From NCBI GenBank assembly GCA_016763665.1, contig JAESTI010000416.1:1-12139 (forward strand): a DNA stretch of 12,139 nt, written 5' to 3'. Below, piece after piece: positions 7,099-12,139 of the stretch (position 1 is the stretch's first letter; each line of letters begins with the position of its first letter). This DNA is from Bacteroidia bacterium (GTDB taxonomy: Bacteria; Bacteroidota; Bacteroidia; Flavobacteriales; NORP286). Position numbers and translations under genes: made by a program. Below the pieces are notes generated by a model. That model was not told the origin of the DNA. It searched no databases and saw only the letters and a program-made list of their open reading frames with translations.

Positions 7099-7644
7099 AT
7101 GCAAAATCTAATTCTCGTTTTATTAATTCTTGGTTTTATGACTTCAGTAGCCCAAGAACCAAAATCTCTATACGATTTTAAAATGCAAACAATTGACGGT
7201 GAAGAATATGATTTTTCTCAACTGAAAGGAAAAAAGGTGCTAATTGTGAACGTTGCTTCAAAATGTGGACTAACACCTCAATACGAACAACTTCAACAAC
7301 TTTATAAAAAATGGGGAGGAGATAGTTTTACAATTCTTGGTTTCCCTGCTAATAATTTTGCCGGACAAGAACCTGGAAGTCATGAAGAGATCAAACAATT
7401 TTGTACCAAAAATTATGGTGTAACTTTTCAGATCTTTGAAAAAATATCTGTAAAAGGGAAAAAAATCCATCCTTTATATCAATGGCTAACTCAAAAAGAT
7501 CTTAATGGGCAAATTGATGCAAAAGTCACATGGAATTTTCAAAAATTCCTGATTGATGAAGATGGAACAATTTTCAAGTCCGTTGAACCTAAAGTGGAAC
7601 CATTGAATTATGTCATCACAGATTGGATCAAACGCCAAAAATGA
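7099..7644 (+). CDS. Exported glutathione-peroxidase-family thiol peroxidase
   Basis: This peroxidase of the GPx/thioredoxin fold reduces hydroperoxides. It is 181 aa with a signal-like N-terminus (MQNLILVLLILGFMTSVAQ), so it probably works in the periplasm. The catalytic tetrad is complete: Cys56 in NVASKCGLTPQY, Gln90 in NNFAGQEPG, and Trp145/Asn146 in VTWNFQKF. The peroxidatic residue is cysteine, not selenocysteine. Cys102 in FCTKNYG matches the resolving cysteine of yeast Gpx3, while the intervening cysteine of FPCNQF is Ala84 here. The pattern is that of a two-Cys enzyme recycled by thioredoxin-like proteins rather than glutathione. Its stop codon overlaps the bshB1 start (ATGA, 7641-7644), pointing to translational coupling with bacillithiol synthesis. 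The gap before it (7050-7098) has no clear promoter, so it may share a transcript with the DUF4294 gene. Confidence 0.92.
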   Translation: MQNLILVLLILGFMTSVAQEPKSLYDFKMQTIDGEEYDFSQLKGKKVLIVNVASKCGLTPQYEQLQQLYKKWGGDSFTILGFPANNFAGQEPGSHEEIKQFCTKNYGVTFQIFEKISVKGKKIHPLYQWLTQKDLNGQIDAKVTWNFQKFLIDEDGTIFKSVEPKVEPLNYVITDWIKRQK

Positions 7645-8351
7645 ATAAATTAAGTATTCTCGCTTTTGGTGCCCACCCAGATGATGTTGAATTGGGATGT
7701 GGTGGAACGCTCTTATCTCATATTTCCCAAGGCAAAAAAGTTGGCATTGTTGACTTAACCCGGGGAGAATTAGGTACTAGAGGCACTCCTGAAATAAGAA
7801 GTGAAGAATCTGCTGAAGCTGCTAAAATAATTGGTGTTGAAATAAGAGAAAATTTAGGTTTTGAAGATGGTTTCTTTGAAAATAGTAAGGAAAACCAATT
7901 AAAAGTAATTGAAGTAATTAGAAAATACCAACCTGATATTGTTATTGCATCAGCCATAGAAGACCGGCATCCTGATCATGGCCGTGCTTCTAAGCTAATT
8001 TCCGATTCATGTTTTCTTTCAGGTTTGCTAAAAATTAAAACTGCAACAGCTGAACCTTGGAGGCCAAACGCAGTTTACCATTACATTCAATTCCGCAGTC
8101 ATATTACTCCAAATTTGGTTGTCGATATTTCAGACTTTCACGAGAAAAAAATGGAAGCCATCAAAATGCATAAATCTCAATTTTATGATCCTGATTCCAA
8201 TGAGCCGGAAACCATGATAGCCCAAAAAGGATTTTTAGAATTTATTGAAGCGCGTGCACTGGAATACGGTACACAAATTGGAGTCAAGTATGGTGAAGGC
8301 TTTACAGCTGAAAGATATATAGGGGTTAAAGATCTATCTAGTTTATTATAA
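7641..8351 (+). CDS. bshB1: Bacillithiol biosynthesis deacetylase BshB1
   Basis: BshB1 is a zinc-dependent cytoplasmic enzyme that removes the acetyl group from N-acetylglucosaminyl-L-malate in the second step of bacillithiol synthesis. The 236-aa protein has the length of B. subtilis BshB1. It shows the LmbE/PIG-L deacetylase motifs: GAHPDDVELGCGGT (His12, Asp14, Asp15) and RHPDHGRAS (His113). Together these give the zinc ligands and catalytic Asp14. The stretch LTRGELGTRGTPEIR and HKSQFYDP near the C-terminal third are typical of the BshB1 subgroup as opposed to general GlcNAc deacetylases. The start at ATG 7641 overlaps the peroxidase stop by 4 bp and gives the motif right at the N-terminus; a TTG at 7623 would add six residues with no support. 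The 3' end overlaps tsaD tail-to-tail by 6 bp. bshA and bshC are not in the window. Confidence 0.92.
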   Translation: MNKLSILAFGAHPDDVELGCGGTLLSHISQGKKVGIVDLTRGELGTRGTPEIRSEESAEAAKIIGVEIRENLGFEDGFFENSKENQLKVIEVIRKYQPDIVIASAIEDRHPDHGRASKLISDSCFLSGLLKIKTATAEPWRPNAVYHYIQFRSHITPNLVVDISDFHEKKMEAIKMHKSQFYDPDSNEPETMIAQKGFLEFIEARALEYGTQIGVKYGEGFTAERYIGVKDLSSLL

Positions 8352-9347
8352 AGGGTACCTCGCTAAGGTCTCAATATCCTGATTTGCAAAATCTTCCTTT
8401 AGGAATTTAAAATAGCCAACAATAGCGATCATTGCAGCATTATCGGTACAATATTCAAATATTGGGATGTAAGTATTCCAATTGTTTTTCAATCCGTATT
8501 CTTCCAAGCCTTTTCTTAACCCTGAATTGGCAGATACTCCCCCTGCTATTGCAATTTCATTTATATTTGTTTGTTCAGACGCTATCTCAAGCTTGTTCAT
8601 TAATATTGTAACAATGCGATTTTGTATAGAAGCACAAATATTATTCATATTGTTTTTGATAAAATCATCATCCTTCCGAACATTGTTATTGATAAAATTC
8701 AATATTGCTGTTTTTAAACCGCTAAAGCTGAAATCTAATCCGGATATATTTGGTTCAGGAAATTGAAAAGTATTTTTATCACCCAATTGTGCATGCTTGT
8801 CAATCATTGGGCCACCGGGATAACCCAACCCGAGTATCTTTGCTGACTTGTCAAACGCCTCCCCTGCTGCATCATCGGTAGTTTCGCCAATTACTTCCAT
8901 ATCCAATTGATCTTTAACCAACACAATTTGAGTATGCCCACCAGAAACAGTCAAGCATAAGAAAGGCAATTGTGGTTTTGGTTCATCAATGAAATGTGCT
9001 AAAACATGAGCCTGCATGTGGTTAACTTCAATAATTGGAATGTTTAAGCCAAAAGCAAATGATTTAGCGAAAGAAGTACCAACTAATAAAGGACCTAATA
9101 AACCTGGACCTCTGGTAAAAGCAATAGTAGTTAATTCACTTTTATTCACTTTCGCTTGCTTCAAAGCATTATCAACTACAGGAATTATATTCTGTTGATG
9201 CGCCCTTGAAGCTAGCTCCGGCACTACCCCACCCCATTCTTTGTGTACATCCTGATTGGCTATAACATTTGACAGAATTTCTCCATCTCTGCAAACTGCT
9301 GCAGAAGTTTCATCACAAGAAGATTCTATTCCTAAAATTACCGCCAT
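8346..9347 (-). CDS. tsaD: tRNA N6-adenosine threonylcarbamoyltransferase TsaD
   Basis: TsaD transfers the threonylcarbamoyl group to A37 of ANN-decoding tRNAs, making t6A. It works in the cytoplasm with TsaB and TsaE after TsaC/Sua5 makes the donor. At 333 aa it has the usual length. Landmarks: LGIESSCDET at the N-terminus, VNHMQAH (metal ligands His110 and His114), SGGHTQIVLV, DDAAGEAFDKSAK with GYPGGP, DFSFSGLKTA, AGGVSANSGLR, and CTDNAAMIA near the C-terminus carrying the last metal-binding Asp. All sites appear intact. The ATG at 9347 is well placed one residue before the conserved core. It is divergent from the TamB-like gene across a repeat-rich gap, an arrangement I recall as frequent in Bacteroidetes. 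Confidence 0.96.
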   Translation of the reverse strand: MAVILGIESSCDETSAAVCRDGEILSNVIANQDVHKEWGGVVPELASRAHQQNIIPVVDNALKQAKVNKSELTTIAFTRGPGLLGPLLVGTSFAKSFAFGLNIPIIEVNHMQAHVLAHFIDEPKPQLPFLCLTVSGGHTQIVLVKDQLDMEVIGETTDDAAGEAFDKSAKILGLGYPGGPMIDKHAQLGDKNTFQFPEPNISGLDFSFSGLKTAILNFINNNVRKDDDFIKNNMNNICASIQNRIVTILMNKLEIASEQTNINEIAIAGGVSANSGLRKGLEEYGLKNNWNTYIPIFEYCTDNAAMIAIVGYFKFLKEDFANQDIETLARYPL

Positions 9348-9389
9348 CGGTTAATTTATTTGTAGTTTGGTATTAAATTAGATATGATT

Positions 9390-9480
9390 CGAATATACTA
9401 ATGGTACTAATTATACTAATAATCAACGAATACATAATTTACGAATAACGAATTTTTGCGAATATACGATTCACGAATAA
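9390..9480. repeat. Repeat tract TACTAATnn x3 plus CGAAT-type units in the tsaD-tamB gap
   Basis: TACTAAT occurs at 9396-9402, 9405-9411 and 9414-9420, an exact 9-bp period. It is followed by CGAAT-type hexamers: ACGAAT at 9426, 9441, 9448 and 9473, GCGAAT at 9458, and the variant ACGATT at 9466. A further CGAATATAC lies at 9390. The tract fills most of the divergent promoter region. AATTTTTG (9451-9458), one mismatch from TAnnTTTG, lies inside it and could be the -7 box of the tamB gene. The units could be binding sites or a degenerate interspersed repeat. Confidence 0.6.
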
Positions 9481-9484
9481 AGGA
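9479..9484 (+). promoter_or_regulatory. Possible ribosome binding site for the TamB-like gene
   Basis: AAAGGA stands three bases before an ATC codon at 9488. From there the frame reads (M)KKRTKIGLIILSL, a natural start for a membrane-anchored TamB protein. It is one of few purine-rich SD-like sequences next to a gene start in this window, but the spacing to ATC is short. Confidence 0.3.
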
Positions 9485-9487
9485 ACT

Positions 9488-12139
9488 ATCAAAAAAAGAA
9501 CGAAAATAGGATTAATAATACTTTCGCTGATATTGTTTTTACCCAGTGCAGGATATTTATGTTTAAGAAGTACCACAGTTCAAACATGGCTAACTCAACT
9601 AATAGCCAACAACTTATCTGAGTCTTTAGGGGCCGAAATTGGAGTTGGAGGTGTTGATTTTTCTCCTTTTAAAACTCTAATACTCGAAGATCTATACATT
9701 CTCGACCTGCATAATGACACACTGTTCAAAGCAAATTCCTTAGCAATTGATATTGATGCATTTGATCTGGATAAGAGGGTTGTTCAACTTCATGAAGTCG
9801 AACTTCAAAATCCATTTATCAACTTAAAACAATATCAAAACGAAAGTTATCTCAATTATCAATTCCTGATCGATCACTTCCAGTCAGATGATACTACAGG
9901 ATCCTGGAAAATTCAATTAAGTTCATTAGAAATTCTTAACGGAAAAATTCTATTTAAAGATGAAAACAAAGTTGATTCTGTTGATCCGGCAGTAGTAAAT
10001 TTTAATGATCTTGAAATTGTTAATGTCAACCTTAACGCAATTGATCTTTTCATTATAGATGACACAATTAAAACCAACATCAAATTCCTCTGCCTTAAAG
10101 ATAAATCTGGATTTCAATTAGACTCATTTGCTGTAAAGGCTACTATAAATCCAAATTTAATTACTCTTACAGATCTCAATATTAAAACCCCTCAAACTAA
10201 TATCATTACTGATCTGTCAATGAAATACGATTCCATTTCTGATTTCTCTGATTTTATTAATAAAGTTTATATCAAATCAAAGTTCCAATCATCACAAATA
10301 AATCTTATTGATATAGCATTTTTCACAAATAAACTTTCTAAAGACAATGAGGAAATCACATTAAGTGGTGAAATTAGAGGAAGAATAAATAATCTTAAAG
10401 GGAAAAAACCAGACCTCTCGTTTGGAAAAAATAGTTTCATAAAAGGGAATATTAAACTCAGTGGATTACCAAATATTCAAGAAACTTTTATTGATCTCAA
10501 AGTACAGGAAGCGCAAACTACCAAATATGACTTAGAAACTGTTCCATTGGAATTGGTCAATGAAGGAGTTAAAGTAAAGCTTCCTGAAAACATGGCCAAA
10601 CTTGGCAGGATCCGTTTCAAAGGACGGTTTACAGGTTTTATTACTGATTTTGTGGCTAAAGCCGATTTCAGAACCAATTTGGGACACATTTCTTCTGACC
10701 TGAATATGAAGATCAATACAATTACGAATGAAACCAACTACTCAGGTCTTATTGTAACCAATAACTTTGAATTGGGTGATTATATAAACCTACATGATGT
10801 ACTAGGAAAAGTTAGCATTGATGCTACCATAAAGGGTCAAGGGCTAAAGTTGGATGATCTCGCAGCGAATATTGAAGGGAGAATCGATGAAATTGAGTTA
10901 AAAAATTATACTTATAAGAATTGTACTATCAGCGGTAACTTTACTAAAAAATTATTTAGTGGAGATCTAATAATAGCAGATGAAAACCTAAATTTTAGTT
11001 TTAAAGGAACAATTGATCTATCTAATGACATTCCTATTTTCGATTTCAAATCTAAGATCACTAATGCCAACTTAGCCAAACAAAACCTTTTAGATAATAA
11101 TTCTTACAGCTATAAACAATATGGCAACCTCATACTTAACAGTGATCTGGATTTACATTTCACCGGTAACTCAATAGATAATCTCCAGGGAGAAATAAAT
11201 ATTGATAATACCATTGTAATCAGTAAGAATACTTCACATAGAATTGGCTTTATTCATTTCACCTCGAAACAACTTGCGGGAGACAATAAAGAACTCAACA
11301 TCAATTCTGAAATAGTAACTGCTAATATTAAAGGACAGTTCAATTTAAATGACATCACGAAATCCATTAATCAATTCATGAATTTGTACTTGCCTGCCTA
11401 TTTCCAAGATACAACTCAAGAAATCAGTAATGGAAATCAAAATTTTTCAGTTGCTGTAGAATTTAAAAATACTAAACTTATTAATGATCTCATTCTCCCT
11501 CTATTTTCCAAATATCTTACTTATCAAATACCTACAAACAGTAAAATTGAAGGCAAGTTTAATGATACTGAACAACAACTATCATTAAAAATTGATCTTG
11601 AGAAACTCACCTATCAAAATACAACGCTGAAGGATATTCATGTCGAAATGTTTACTAAAGGTGATTCCCTAAAGGTTTACTCAGATTTCAGTGAACTAAT
11701 TGCATCTAATTTTTTATTGCGGAATTCTAATCTATCCACTACTCTGTATAATAATAATATTCGATTTTACTGTAACCTAAATGATCATTTAGGTAATAAA
11801 TTATTGAAGCTCGGAGCCCATGCTTCTTTTTATCAAGATACCATTTTATTAATAGACCTGTTGCCATCTGAAGTAACATTTGCAAACAAAATATGGAAAT
11901 CGGATCCGTTTAACAGCATCAACGCATCAGGCTCGGTAATTGATTTTAACAACATTCTCTTCTCCAATGGAAATCAGGAAATATCGATCAATGGTACCAT
12001 TTCTGATGATCTTGATGAAGAAATTATGTTTGATTTGATAAATTTTGATCTTGATAACTTAAACTCTATTTTTAACCTTAATGAATCCTCAAAAGTAAAT
12101 GGCATTACAAATGGTAGTATTTATGTATCAGGATTAAAA
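9488..12139 (+). CDS. TamB/AsmA-like envelope protein, N-terminal part (3' end outside window, start codon uncertain)
   Basis: A single frame is open from 9449 to the right edge without a stop (884 codons from 9488). It encodes a membrane anchor (KKRTKIGLIILSLILFLPSAGYLCL) followed by a long series of short beta-strand stretches. The segment VQTWLTQLIANNLSESLG, then VGGVDFSPFKTLILEDLYI and DTLFKANSLAIDIDAF, is the pattern at the start of Bacteroidetes TamB/AsmA-type proteins. Such proteins are anchored in the inner membrane and cross the periplasm as a beta-helical groove, with roles in outer-membrane protein or lipid transport. The family commonly exceeds 1,400 residues, so much is missing at the right, including the diagnostic C-terminal TamB domain. 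No ATG, GTG or TTG precedes the anchor: the first of these in frame is TTG 9533, inside it. ATC 9488 is the best-placed candidate. An ATG at 9401 shares the frame but is cut off by TAA at 9446. Confidence 0.82.
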   Translation, partial: MKKRTKIGLIILSLILFLPSAGYLCLRSTTVQTWLTQLIANNLSESLGAEIGVGGVDFSPFKTLILEDLYILDLHNDTLFKANSLAIDIDAFDLDKRVVQLHEVELQNPFINLKQYQNESYLNYQFLIDHFQSDDTTGSWKIQLSSLEILNGKILFKDENKVDSVDPAVVNFNDLEIVNVNLNAIDLFIIDDTIKTNIKFLCLKDKSGFQLDSFAVKATINPNLITLTDLNIKTPQTNIITDLSMKYDSISDFSDFINKVYIKSKFQSSQINLIDIAFFTNKLSKDNEEITLSGEIRGRINNLKGKKPDLSFGKNSFIKGNIKLSGLPNIQETFIDLKVQEAQTTKYDLETVPLELVNEGVKVKLPENMAKLGRIRFKGRFTGFITDFVAKADFRTNLGHISSDLNMKINTITNETNYSGLIVTNNFELGDYINLHDVLGKVSIDATIKGQGLKLDDLAANIEGRIDEIELKNYTYKNCTISGNFTKKLFSGDLIIADENLNFSFKGTIDLSNDIPIFDFKSKITNANLAKQNLLDNNSYSYKQYGNLILNSDLDLHFTGNSIDNLQGEINIDNTIVISKNTSHRIGFIHFTSKQLAGDNKELNINSEIVTANIKGQFNLNDITKSINQFMNLYLPAYFQDTTQEISNGNQNFSVAVEFKNTKLINDLILPLFSKYLTYQIPTNSKIEGKFNDTEQQLSLKIDLEKLTYQNTTLKDIHVEMFTKGDSLKVYSDFSELIASNFLLRNSNLSTTLYNNNIRFYCNLNDHLGNKLLKLGAHASFYQDTILLIDLLPSEVTFANKIWKSDPFNSINASGSVIDFNNILFSNGNQEISINGTISDDLDEEIMFDLINFDLDNLNSIFNLNESSKVNGITNGSIYVSGLK

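Noticed and set aside
7623..7640. TTG 7623 as start of bshB1
   Set aside because: Lies inside the peroxidase gene and adds residues not needed before the conserved N-terminal motif; ATG 7641 gives the standard 236-aa length.
9401..9448. ATG 9401 short frame (MVLIILIINEYIIYE) as the tamB start
   Set aside because: It is in the same frame but closed by TAA at 9446; its codons are made of the repeat units, so it is probably non-coding.
10477..10737. 86-codon minus-strand open frame inside the TamB-like gene
   Set aside because: The plus strand carries an uninterrupted coding frame with clear protein character here; the reverse frame is a shadow.
1..12139. Mobile element, CRISPR array, tRNA/rRNA or defence cassette
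   Set aside because: I looked for transposase motifs, terminal repeats, regular spacer arrays and tRNA-like cloverleaf sequences and saw none; gene content is ordinary chromosomal.

Overview
The window reads as a piece of an AT-rich Bacteroidetes (Bacteroidota) chromosome, most likely from the Cytophagales or a related aerobic lineage. The grounds are a DUF4294 gene, a CcmD-like small protein behind ccmB-ccmC, a bacillithiol-type BshB1 deacetylase, a Bacteroidetes-type TamB/AsmA protein divergent from tsaD, and promoter-like TTG...TAnnTTTG elements with little sign of Shine-Dalgarno sequences. The content is mostly core or housekeeping genes. I see no transposase, phage gene, CRISPR array, tRNA or rRNA.

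Layout. 2-607 (+) is the C-terminal ATPase part of an ABC exporter cut by the left edge. It converges on a leftward operon, 650-2196 (-): ccmB, ccmC and a small CcmD-like protein, which together form the heme-handling membrane part of cytochrome c maturation. A good Bacteroidetes-type promoter lies right in front of ccmB. Divergently, 2333-3814 (+) encodes a biotin carboxylase (AccC type) without its usual partner subunits beside it. It converges, with a 3-bp gap, on 3818-4537 (-), a secreted, probably outer-membrane beta-barrel protein that appears to start at TTG.

4613-8351 (+) holds an exported M14 zinc carboxypeptidase-like protein, an exported DUF4294 protein, an exported glutathione-peroxidase-family protein and bshB1. 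The last two overlap by 4 bp (ATGA), tying a thiol peroxidase to low-molecular-weight thiol synthesis. bshB1 overlaps tail-to-tail by 6 bp with leftward tsaD (8346-9347, -), the tRNA t6A37 enzyme.

The gap between tsaD and the rightward TamB-like gene carries three TACTAAT units at exact 9-bp spacing, followed by scattered CGAAT-type units. The TamB-like frame (about 9488 to beyond 12139) is open for nearly 900 codons and runs off the right edge. It has no ATG, GTG or TTG start before its membrane anchor, which is the oddest point in the window.

I found no convincing new multi-gene system. The most useful leads are the non-canonical start and repeat-filled promoter region of tamB, the peroxidase-bshB1 coupling, and the possibly leaderless ccmBCD promoter.
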